Origin: Leptobrachium leishanense
Lineage: Eukaryota; Chordata; Amphibia; Anura; Megophryidae
Length of the DNA stretch: 64,000 nucleotides
Direction: 5' to 3'
Assembly: GCA_009667805.1 (NCBI GenBank)
Contig: CM019065.1
Coordinates: forward strand, 150,138,101-150,202,100
Below, in pieces: positions 1 through 8,219 of the stretch. A program made the position numbers and the translations under genes. Every line of letters begins with the position of its first letter. Within the stretch, counting starts at the first letter, position 1. The notes beneath the pieces are model-generated. The model saw only the letters and a list, made by a program, of their open reading frames with translations, was not told where the DNA came from and did no database searches.

Positions 1-919
1 ACTGTTTATCTGGCATCTCCTTCTGGATGGACTCTCACCACCTACAGATTAACATGTCGGAGACTGAGCTCCTACTAATTCCTCTCTAATGCCTCCCCAC
101 CTCCTGACGTCTCTATCATGGTCGATGGCATCACAATCTCCCCATCAAACCAGGTTCGCTGTCTCTGAGTTACACTTGACTCTGCAGTTTCCTTCATCCC
201 TCGACATCCAGTATCTTTCCTCCTCCTGCCACTACCAACTACACAATATTTCCATAATTTGACCATTTCTTACTGCTGACACCACAAAGCAACTCATTCA
301 CGCCTTTGTAATCTCCCACCTTGACTATTGTAATAATGTTCTAGCTGGCCTCCCTCTCTCATGTCCCACCCCCCTACAATCCAGTCTGAATGCCTCTCCC
401 AGGCTCATCCGCCTCACCCGCCACTCTGCCTCCACCGCTCCCTATCCACTGTAGAATTAAATTTCATTATACCCTGACTTACAAAGCTCTCACTAATTCT
501 GCAACCCTGTCCTCATTAATCACCAAATAGACCTCAGCCTGCTCCCGAAGGTCAAACCGTGACCTTCGTCTAGCTTCTCCCTGCATCACCTCTTCCCATG
601 ATAGACTGCAGGATTTCTCATACGCAGCCCCCATCCTCTGGAACACTCTAAAGACATTCCTATTCTGGGAAGACTGCCATCCAACTCACTAATACTCCTC
701 ACTGGCCCAACCAGTCCATCACTCTCACCTTGCAGTCCTCTCCTGTTTCCACCCCCAACCTTTCAAGATTGCAAGTTCCCATGGGAATAAACCAGTACTT
801 GTTTCCTCCAGTACTGGTTTATCAAAATGTTCAGTCTCAATCTAAGTAACCATGTCTATATTGTGCCTATTGTTCAGCGCTGTGGAATATGCTGGCGCTA
901 TATAAAGAATAATAATAAT
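1..919 (+). mobile_element. L2/CR1-type LINE, 5'-truncated 3' end
   Basis: This is the 3' end of an L2/CR1-type non-LTR retrotransposon in plus orientation, cut off by the window edge. Broken frames read like the C-terminal part of its reverse transcriptase ORF (for example near 295-360, a stretch like IHAFVISHLDYCNN). The 3' end matches two other copies in this window (16320-17220 and 46815-47775, both minus) and finishes with the sequence around 'cagcgctgtggaatatgctgg' followed by an AAT-rich tail at about 908-919. Stops and frameshifts make it non-functional. Confidence 0.75.
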
Positions 920-1150
920 CCACCGTATGATAAAACAGAAGACCATAGTATGAGGATCACCAGTGGAGGTCAGTAGAGATAGGTAAAGGGGTGTGTGTAT
1001 TTTGTCAACCTCAGAGGTGCTCCAAGTCAACTCCCAAGCTGGTAAGGTGTGTAGTGTACCACCATTTGACGAACTAGGTATTCAATTGATGGGGAGCGCT
1101 GGACAGACTGCCGTTACCACTTACTGCTGGAAGCCATCCGGCCACACTAA

Positions 1151-1574
1151 GGCTAGGGTCAGACGAACGCATTTTTCACGTGCGTTTAGCCGCACGAAAT
1201 CACGGCCGTGCTAGCAGCAAATGACGTCCAATGCCGGGGAACATACGACGAACGGCCGCACGAAGGGTCGTCCGTGCAACGCAAGTGGCCAGCGAGCGCA
1301 TTTTTTCGAGAACGTCAAACCGCTACTACTGACGTACAGAGTGCGCTGCGGCCGCATAGCGGCGTGTGTGTGATTAGGAGACGTCAGACGCTGCTAATGT
1401 CCGGTTAACATAACGTCCAGACACAAAAAGTGTTTTATTGATGATCCGTACAAAATCACGGACGACAAGGCGCATGGTATGACCGCTATCGCGTATTCCG
1501 GGAAAAAATACGTCCATTCGTTCGAACGCACTTTTTCACGGACAACGCGAAAAATGCGTTCGTCTGACCCTAGC
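1151..1574. mobile_element. PIF/Harbinger-like CpG-rich MITE, copy B1
   Basis: The ends are inverted repeats starting GGCTAGGGTCAGACGAACGC and ending with its complement. The interior is unusually rich in CpG and ACGCAC motifs. Three other copies occur (21937, 22799, 54072), two with a TAA and one with a TTA target duplication, which is why I assign PIF/Harbinger. In this copy TAA precedes the left end but the right flank is altered. It encodes nothing. Confidence 0.7.
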
Positions 1575-2240
1575 AGTGAAAAGCGGTGCCCAAAAGTTTC
1601 TCCTAGCTCCACAGGGCATATCCCTCAACCACATTAATTGCTTGCTGACCTACAATTCAGTGGTGGGGACACAACGTGACAGGGGGTATATAGGGGAGGC
1701 AACACATGGTGGGCAAAGAGGCAGTGGCAAGAATGAGATTGGGGGGGACTGATTCAAAGTGTGCATGTCTGCATATGTCAGTTTTGCCTGTGTGTCTTTT
1801 CTGTCATTGTCTTTATCTGTGTGAATCTGTCTGTGTGTCGGTTGTCATTGTCGCTTCCAGTAGGTTTTTGAATTTGCTTGTCAGTGTGAATATGTCATTT
1901 ACATTGTCTTGTAATCCTAGCAGCACTCTTCTGGTCCCTGTGTACCAAATGTAAATGGTAGCCCTTAGCCAAAATTGGTAATGTTCCCCCACCCAAAAAA
2001 AAAAACTTCGAGATCTGCCTGATTTTATACAGTACATATATATATATGAATATAGGTGTGCTCGGCCTTTCATTATGCAGTGTTACTCCAACACAAATGT
2101 ATCACCGAGGTAATCATTATTTTCAGGCAGATGTAGCTATCCATATCTAAAGTGTCGTAAACTGCTCTGTAAATGAATAATTTTATTTTGCTATAGGGAT
2201 GGAAATCCATCTCCAATGACAGCATTGCAGACAAAGAGGC
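1575..2240. other. intergenic, nothing recognised
   Basis: I see no conserved coding sequence or complete repeat here. It has a TG/TC-rich stretch at about 1760-1870, a poly(A) run at about 1996 and an AT dinucleotide run at about 2036-2047. Confidence 0.4.
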
Positions 2241-2541
2241 TCACACACCGGCACCCGACCCAACCACCTAATCCCCTCGTTTCCGAGTCGACTGCTAGGC
2301 TCCGCCTTCTTGCAGATAGCCCAACCACGGTGGACCGTACCATCTACTGGAATGAAATGGCAGTTTTCACACAGTAAAGAAACTGCAGTACCTCGCTGTC
2401 ACACACTCAGGCGGCGTATACCTGCAGGTATCGTGCGACACGACACTAGAACCATTTTACAGCAAACAACCTCCCCCCAAGACACGTTAGGCGCTTCAGA
2501 CACGCAGTGGTACAGTCGGTCTCGCCCACTCGCCTTTGGGC

Positions 2542-2549
2542 TGACGTCA
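2542..2549. promoter_or_regulatory. cAMP response element (upstream)
   Basis: Perfect palindrome TGACGTCA, about 105 bp upstream of the predicted MAT2A start site. It is the consensus for CREB/ATF factors. A second perfect copy lies 56 bp downstream at 2598. Confidence 0.6.
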
Positions 2550-2597
2550 GAGCCAGAAGGGGCTGGGGAATGGTCGGTGTGTATCGCGCGGGACGGA

Positions 2598-2605
2598 TGA
2601 CGTCA
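2598..2605. promoter_or_regulatory. cAMP response element (proximal)
   Basis: Second perfect TGACGTCA, 14 bp upstream of the TATA-like box at 2619. The position just upstream of the core promoter favours a functional CREB/ATF site. Confidence 0.65.
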
Positions 2606-2618
2606 GCAGTACGAAAAG

Positions 2619-2625
2619 TATAAGA
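2619..2625 (+). promoter_or_regulatory. MAT2A TATA-like box
   Basis: TATAAGA lies about 100 bp upstream of the MAT2A start codon, which predicts transcription starting near 2645-2655. The 5' leader would be about 75 nt, with no upstream ATG. The exact start site is inferred. Confidence 0.55.
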
Positions 2626-2724
2626 GGACGACCCCTGGCTCCATTCCCGCATTCCTACCGGCAAGGAGCAGGAAGAGAAGTGACTGCGCGCCTCTGGTTC
2701 TGACACATAACGTACACCTGCATT

Positions 2725-2818
2725 ATGAACGGACAGATCCTTAACGGTTTCCACGACGCGCTCATTGACGAGGGCAGCTTTCTGTTCACCTCCGAGTCCG
2801 TCGGGGAGGGACATCCAG
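2725..2818 (+). CDS. MAT2A: MAT2A coding exon 1
   Basis: Encodes the N-terminus through ...SVGEGHP plus the first base of the Asp codon. Donor CCAG/GTGAGT. The intron is phase 1. Confidence 0.97.
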
Positions 2819-5800
2819 GTGAGTCAGCTCGCATCCGGCTGAGCGGAAGTGGCCAGGGCGCGCGGGGGCCTAGTCCAGCTCTGGCGCATCTGTACAGGCG
2901 TTCTGACTGAGCCGGGTCAGCTGCCCTCCAAATCACGAGTGACCGCTTCGTGAAGGGCAAGCCGAGGGTCTCGCGGCGTGAACGCGCAGACTCCCGGCAG
3001 CCAGTGCGCGCCCGCTGTGAGCGCGCCTCTGCATTGCAGCTGGGAGCACGCGGTCCTGTGCGGCAACGTGCGCGCGGTGCAGCTTGGGCTCATCCCGCGG
3101 CCCCGATCACCTAAACCAGGGGTCAGCACCCTTGGCTCCCTGTTTTGGGAACTTTAATTTCCCATGGAGCTCAGCCTAATGGGTGACTGAGCATCATGGG
3201 ATATGTAGTTCCCAGAACATCAGGGAGCCAAGGTTGCTGACCCCCCCCCCCCCGACCTAAACCTGCCGTAGAAACTGCAGATTGTGCCCGATCTGCACCA
3301 ACACGTGCCCTGACTGCCTTCACCCGTTCATAAAGTTTAAGCCACCATTCCCATAGTCAACATTCATCTTTTATAGCTTTGTGTTGTTGCGTGCTTGGTA
3401 GAGGTCCGTGGACTTGTCTCCTAGACATGTGATCTCATGCCATGCCTGGCTGCTGGGAGTACTGCAGGCACTGGCTCAGAGCGTCTGACCAGGGACACGT
3501 CTGGAGGAAGAATCTTCCATTAAAGTGGGGAAGATCTCTTTACTGGTGCATTTGGAATGCTAAAAGGCACAGGAATGGCCCTACAAATATGTGTATAGTG
3601 TGGGACACATACATGCGGCTTTTTTTTTTTTTTTTTAAATTTCCATGATCCATTTGAAAGCTCTCATGTTGATCCTGGCACCTCTGTCCAGCCAGTGGGT
3701 AGTCAGTATTTGTCACTAAACAGCCCCCCCCCATCTGCTTAGAATACTAACAGCTGGCACTTTATCACTGGATGGGGGGGTGTGCAGGTAACTTGTCCTG
3801 ATGAGTTATGGCTGTCTCTTCTAAAGAGTGTTTCTGTCCCATACTGGTGCTGATGTAAGACCTGGTGAGGTAGTAACGGCACGAGGTGGGTGTGAAAGGA
3901 AGTGGCCAATCAGGAGCTGCGTCCTGTGTGCGTCAGATCGGGTTTCTTGCCTGACATGGAATGAATGCGCAGTGCCTGTGAAATATGTGATTCCTGGTAA
4001 GTCCCTGGAGCATGATCTGCTTTCACCACGTGCTCTTACATACAAAGCCAAAACGGTTCACGCGGTCTTGTGTAATCTAAATAACCCTGTTTATTACATT
4101 AAACCCGTCTGCTGAGGTGGAAAGTAAACACTAACCCTGGGCAATAGTACGCTACTCAAAAAAAAATTGAAATCCACATGCATCACGGCAAGGCAGTATA
4201 ACCATTGTGGCCTGTACATGTTCATTCTTGCACAAGTGGCTTGCGGGTATTGAAAATGAGAAAAGTGACTAGAAGCTGCTCTCAAAAGGCTATAATAGCA
4301 TACAGTTTATATTGGTGGGGGTTAATGTTCACCCAGTAGAGTGCCCTCTTGAGCATGGCATGGATTTATACATCCTGAGCAGAGTGTCAGGAACCTTGCC
4401 TGTCCCAGATATCAAACTAAATCTCCCAGGACAAACTTTAATGATAAATCTCAATGAATCCTTCCTGGTAAAATAATTTGCAATTAAATAAATCAACAAA
4501 CCTAACGAGTAGGTGAGCAGCATGGTAGAAGTAGATCCAAAGTATCTGGAGGGCAAAGGTTGCTGACCCCTAATGTTGGACGTTTATACACTGCATTTCA
4601 AGAGATGGTGAATAACCGGACTAGTGTCCCTGGAATAATGAAGATGTTTTGATCTGCTGTACAAGCCATGATTTTATCAGGTTTCTAATGACCTTCTGAC
4701 ACATTCCCTTATCTTTCACAGATAAGATTTGTGACCAAATTAGTGATGCCGTCCTTGATGCCCATCTCAAACAGGACCCAGATGCCAAAGTTGCTTGTGG
4801 TAAGCTATACTGTAATCAAATGCCTGACCAACCTGTGATTCCTTAATATCTGCAATAAAGACCACTAATTGACTCTTCTGTGTACACAGAAACTGTCGCG
4901 AAGACTGGCATGATCCTCCTTGCTGGTGAAATCACCTCCCGAGCATTCATTGATTACCAGAAGGTTGTGCGGGAGACCATTAAATACATTGGTTATGATG
5001 ACTCGTCCAAAGGTGAGGCTTGACCCAATTGTTAAATCTTAACTTTCTTCTGATGACCAGAGCCTGATCCTTTGTTACTTTGCTGTCACCTCCTTCAGGA
5101 TTTGACTACAAAACCTGCAATGTACTAGTTGCTCTGGAGCAGCAATCCCCAGACATTGCCGCTGCTGTACACTTGGACAGAAACGAAGCTGATGTTGGTG
5201 CAGGGGATCAGGTAGGTGCTTGTCTGACTGATCTACTACAATCTAGCATTACAGGTCCAGAACCTAATCTATAAAATTGCTTATCGGCAGGGGCTCATGT
5301 TTGGCTACGCCACTGATGAGACAGAGGAGTGCATGCCCCTTACTATTGTCCTGGCACACAAACTGAATGCCAAATTGGCTGAGCTGCGGCGCAATGGGAC
5401 TCTGCCCTGGCTGAGACCTGACTCTAAGACCCAGGTAAGGCAAACCTTGTACTGCTCAGCTTCTTGAGTAACCTTTCTCAGTCTAGTGTAGACTTGTAAC
5501 AACATTCACAACTCATGGTACACATTCTCTATAGGTGACTGTCCAGTATATGCAGGACCGGGGTGCTGTCATCCCAATCAGAGTCCATACTGTTGTAGTG
5601 TCTGTACAGCATGATGATGTAATATGCCTGGATGAGATGCGGGATGCCTTAAAGGAAAAGGTGGTTAAGTCAGTGGTACCTGCTAAATACCTGGATGACG
5701 ACACAATCTACCATCTACAGCCAAGTGGCCGTTTTGTGATTGGAGGTCCTCAGGTAACAAAGCAATGCACTAATGACTCTCTAAAGCTGTATTAAATAAT

Positions 5801-6797
5801 GCAAACCTAAGGCCGAGTGCATGCGCACGCACTTTACCAGCACCTGTCACAGCCATGCGATGCTGCGACAGGGCGGGGCACACACAGAAGGCATCCGCCT
5901 AGGAAGTGCATCGACAGGTTGCAAAGCGCATTTCTTTGTCTCTTGCGTGTGCTCATGTGCACCTGGCCTAAACTGGAATCTTATCTCGTCTACAGGGTGA
6001 TGCGGGGCTAACTGGCCGTAAGATCATTGTTGATACCTATGGTGGATGGGGTGCCCACGGTGGCGGCGCCTTCTCTGGAAAGGATTACACAAAGGTGGAC
6101 CGGTCTGCTGCTTATGCTGCCCGTTGGGTGGCAAAATCGCTGGTTAAAGCTGGACTCTGCCGACGTGTACTGGTCCAGGTTTGTCATGGCAATCTCTGCA
6201 ATGGGTTTCTATTTTGCCTGATTCCATCTTTAATAGTCTAATGTAACTGTAAATGCCACCCATGTCCAGGTTTCCTATGCAATTGGTGTTGCCCATCCCC
6301 TGTCAATTTCAATCTTCCACTACGGGACATCCCAGAAAAGTGAGAGGGAGCTGCTTGAAATCGTGAAGAAGAACTTTGATCTTCGTCCTGGTGTCATTGT
6401 CAGGTAATGCTGGTAGACCTCTTCTCTTTATTGGGGGGGGGGTAGAACCTGGTGACTATATATAATGGTGGTTGGCATGGCGTGTGGGCTGAGCACTGTT
6501 AGACAATATGAAGAGTGGAAAAGCTTCACTGGATCCTGAAGCTAGCCTGCTGGTGAGTACAAAGTGTCCAGCATGTGTGCACAACACTGCACAGGGTAAG
6601 TGGTGGGGCATGTTCACCCAATAAAGTGGGGAGTGGGTTAAGCATTGAAAGACTGACTAGCCTGTATATTAACTAGCGGACTTGTATATTCCAGGGATCT
6701 GGATCTGAAGAAGCCAATTTATCAGAGGACTGCAGCCTATGGTCACTTTGGTAGGGACAGCTTCCCCTGGGAAGTGCCCAAAAAGCTGGCGTATTAA
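2725..6797 (+). CDS. MAT2A: S-adenosylmethionine synthase, MAT2A (9 coding exons)
   Basis: This gene encodes the catalytic subunit of methionine adenosyltransferase II, a cytosolic and nuclear enzyme that makes S-adenosylmethionine from methionine and ATP. Coding exons are 2725-2818, 4722-4799, 4890-5012, 5099-5211, 5291-5434, 5535-5753, 5996-6178, 6270-6403 and 6695-6797. They total 1191 nt, 396 residues plus stop, with GT-AG introns and continuous phase. Human MAT2A has 395 residues; the extra one is an Ile in the N-terminal MNGQILNG. Family motifs are present in order: GHPDK spanning exons 1-2, [18 protein letters not shown] at the exon 4/5 junction, and the glycine-rich [16 protein letters not shown] in exon 7. 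No active-site residue is missing. The start ATG has A at -3 and matches the family N-terminus. Intron 8 (6404-6694) corresponds to the intron whose retention is SAM-regulated in mammals. Confidence 0.98.
3118..3245. mobile_element. palindromic 'GGGGTCAGCAACCTTGG' MITE, copy C1
   Basis: A short palindromic element with inverted ends around GGGGTCAGCA-CCTTGG and CCAAGGTTGCTGACCCC, in MAT2A intron 1. At least five more full copies occur in the window. The interior shares 'catgggatatgtagtt', typical of this family. Probably a non-autonomous DNA transposon. Confidence 0.7.
4722..4799 (+). CDS. MAT2A: MAT2A coding exon 2
   Basis: Acceptor TTTCACAG. Begins by completing Asp of [17 protein letters not shown], which contributes to the ATP/methionine site. 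Donor TGTG/GTAAGC. Confidence 0.97.
4890..5012 (+). CDS. MAT2A: MAT2A coding exon 3
   Basis: Encodes [17 protein letters not shown] through IGYDDSSK. Acceptor ACACAG, donor AAAG/GTGAGG, phase 1 on both sides. Confidence 0.97.
5099..5211 (+). CDS. MAT2A: MAT2A coding exon 4
   Basis: Encodes [17 protein letters not shown] through GAGDQ, the first half of the first MAT signature. Acceptor CCTTCAG, donor CAG/GTAGGT. Confidence 0.97.
5291..5434 (+). CDS. MAT2A: MAT2A coding exon 5
   Basis: Encodes [17 protein letters not shown] through LRPDSKTQ. Acceptor TCGGCAG, donor CAG/GTAAGG, phase 0 on both sides. Confidence 0.97.
5535..5753 (+). CDS. MAT2A: MAT2A coding exon 6
   Basis: Encodes [18 protein letters not shown] through FVIGGPQ. 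Acceptor CTATAG, donor CAG/GTAACA. Confidence 0.97.
5811..5968. mobile_element. PIF/Harbinger-like MITE in MAT2A intron 6
   Basis: A 158-bp element with inverted ends (GGCCGAGTGCATG at left, complement of GGCCAGGTGCACATG at right) and a TAA duplication on both sides (5808-5810 and 5969-5971). The TWA target is typical of PIF/Harbinger elements. It ends 27 bp before the exon 7 splice junction. Confidence 0.75.
5996..6178 (+). CDS. MAT2A: MAT2A coding exon 7
   Basis: Encodes [18 protein letters not shown] through CRRVLVQ, including the second MAT signature [16 protein letters not shown]. Acceptor CTACAG, donor CAG/GTTTGT. Confidence 0.97.
6270..6403 (+). CDS. MAT2A: MAT2A coding exon 8
   Basis: Encodes [19 protein letters not shown] through LRPGVIV plus two bases of Arg. 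Acceptor TGTCCAG. The donor CAG/GTAATG departs from GTRAGT at +5, which would suit a regulated, inefficiently spliced last intron. Confidence 0.97.
6695..6797 (+). CDS. MAT2A: MAT2A coding exon 9 and stop
   Basis: Encodes the C-terminus [20 protein letters not shown] through VPKKLAY and TAA at 6795-6797. Acceptor TTCCAG. Confidence 0.97.
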
Positions 6798-6820
6798 TTG
6801 TTAGGCTTTTCCCCCACAGA

Positions 6821-6853
6821 CCTGCTTGCGTTTTATACAGAGAAGCTTGCAGG
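6821..6853 (+). promoter_or_regulatory. METTL16-type hairpin 1
   Basis: CCTGC/GCAGG outer stem and a GC/GC inner pair close a loop with TACAGAGAA at 6836-6844. In mammals METTL16 binds and m6A-methylates this nonamer in MAT2A hairpins to control intron retention and stability by SAM level. It starts 23 nt after the stop codon, similar to the known first hairpin. Confidence 0.85.
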
Positions 6854-7402
6854 CTCTTGTGGGAGGAATAGGCCCCCTCCTACCTTCCCTGTCACTCCTG
6901 ACTCGCTGTATAGTCTAGTGCCATGTCTTGCTGAGGAGAGGGGACCATGTATGACCTGTATCCTCCTCTATTCACCCAGTGCTTGTGTGTAGAAATCGAC
7001 TGCAAGTAGGAGTCACTGTTCTGTGTTCTATCATGACCAAGTATATTACCTACCTTGTACTCTTCTGGGCAAGTTCTGCTGGTGTCCATAGCTAGTATAC
7101 TTCCCTAACACCCAAATTGCTCCCCTTTGTCATACTTGCTACAATAGACTTAACTTTCCCTGCATGACCCATGTGCATTTAAGGACCCCCCCCCCCCCCC
7201 ACCAAAGCACTTTGCCAAAATCACTCACCCTGTTTTAAATTTAACTATGATGGTGGCAAGACATCGTTCCAAAAGCCCCCCCCCCCCCCCCCCCATGCCT
7301 ATAACGTTTTCACTGCCACACCTGCACAAGCCTCTCCCTTCCTAATTTACTAACCTTAGCGTGCAGGCCAGTGTTTGTCTGCTTTTTGTTCTAGCTCTGC
7401 TG

Positions 7403-7435
7403 CTGACTGGTGTGGCTACAGAGAAACTGGCTCAG
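7403..7435 (+). promoter_or_regulatory. METTL16-type hairpin 2
   Basis: CTGA-CTGGT pairs with ACTGG-(C)-TCAG, a 9-bp stem with one bulge (two pairs are G-U). The loop carries the exact nonamer TACAGAGAA at 7417-7425, directly before the 3' stem strand as in the other hairpins. Confidence 0.8.
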
Positions 7436-7522
7436 TGCAGGGTCCAGACAAAGTACTGGCATGCAAGGTTGGGAGAACGTAAAGAATCTTACTTGAATGG
7501 ATGTATCTGCTTTATTTATTTT

Positions 7523-7570
7523 GTTGCCTGGTCTGGGCGTAAGTACAGAGTAGCCTGTGCTTCGGGCAAC
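7523..7570 (+). promoter_or_regulatory. METTL16-type hairpin 3 (variant nonamer)
   Basis: Outer GTTGCC/GGCAAC and inner GGGC/GCCT stems. The loop holds TACAGAGTA at 7544-7552, which departs from the UACAGARAA consensus at the eighth base. Confidence 0.65.
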
Positions 7571-7613
7571 TTTTTTTTTTTTTTTTTTTTTCTCCTGGTC
7601 AGTAACCTCTGGC

Positions 7614-7645
7614 AGGCTCTAGTGTGGTACAGAAAAACTAGGCCT
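7614..7645 (+). promoter_or_regulatory. METTL16-type hairpin 4
   Basis: AGGC-(T)-CTAGT pairs with ACTAG-GCCT. The loop carries TACAGAAAA (7628-7636), which fits UACAGARAA. Confidence 0.8.
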
Positions 7646-7723
7646 GTGTTCTGCAGAGGCCTTGACTGTAACTTGTGTTTGCTGTTCCAAGGTGGAAGCT
7701 CAGTGTTGGTGTAAGCACACTTT

Positions 7724-7748
7724 ACCAGTGTTGTACAGAGTAACTGGT
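7724..7748 (+). promoter_or_regulatory. METTL16-type hairpin 5 (variant nonamer)
   Basis: A perfect 6-bp stem ACCAGT/ACTGGT closes a 13-nt loop with TACAGAGTA at 7734-7742, the same variant as hairpin 3. Confidence 0.7.
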
Positions 7749-7860
7749 TGTTTACAAGCTGCCCTGCACAGTTGTCCACTCAAGGTGCTTGCTACATAGA
7801 ATGGTCACCAATTTTTTTTTTAAGAAATCTGTCTAGTTCTGGTAACTCAGATCAAACCCA

Positions 7861-7866
7861 AATAAA
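7861..7866 (+). terminator. MAT2A poly(A) signal
   Basis: Canonical AATAAA followed about 25 bp on by a GT/T-rich region. It is the only AATAAA downstream of the last hairpin before the GGCX 3' end. Confidence 0.8.
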
Positions 7867-7924
7867 GTATCAATCTCCTTTTACACTTGTGTCTTTTTTA
7901 TATTGGTGCGTTGCAGTGATTTCA

Positions 7925-8053
7925 TGGCCTAAACATCTATGCTTTTATTGTAAACAATTTTTAATTAAGTCTTTACAAAAAAAAATGGCTTGTATAAAAG
8001 ATTCTGGTGACCCAGTATGGGTCTAGACACCATTTTTTTGTCCAACCTGTAAC
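7925..8053 (-). other. GGCX: GGCX 3' untranslated region
   Basis: A short, AT-rich 3'UTR of about 130 nt between the stop codon at 8054-8056 and the predicted cleavage region. No other feature recognised. Confidence 0.65.
7944..7949 (-). terminator. GGCX poly(A) signal
   Basis: TTTATT on the plus strand, AATAAA on the minus strand, 105 nt beyond the GGCX stop. Cleavage is expected near 7920-7930, within about 40-60 bp of the MAT2A cleavage region on the other strand. Confidence 0.7.
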
Positions 8054-8219
8054 TCACAAGTCTGCATGTTTGTGCTCATGACTGGAATCTTCTGGCTTCC
8101 GGAGATCTCTGCCCAGATGGTCATACTTGATGTTTGCAAAAGCAACTTCCCCTGCCAGTTGTTCTAGGGATGGGTGTCCCAAAACAATGTTTCGGAGGGC
8201 AATGGCAGTCATCAGGAAA
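8054..8219 (-). CDS. GGCX: GGCX exon 15 and stop
   Basis: Encodes [20 protein letters not shown] through the C-terminus HEHKHADL and TGA. Acceptor TTTCCAG at 8220-8221. The tail after LEQLA is family-variable. Confidence 0.95.

Larger units (their letters stand above)
6798..7885 (+). other. MAT2A: MAT2A 3' untranslated region
   Basis: Runs from the stop codon to the cleavage region after the AATAAA at 7861. It carries five TACAGA hairpins (separate entries), two poly(C) runs (about 7187-7200 and 7277-7294) and a poly(T) run (about 7571-7590). A GT-rich downstream element follows at about 7887-7915. The exact cleavage position is inferred. Confidence 0.8.

Noticed and set aside
7361..7714. 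117-codon frame with a signal-peptide-like start
   Set aside because: Lies in the MAT2A 3'UTR across two METTL16-type hairpins and a poly(T) run; the hydrophobic start is chance.
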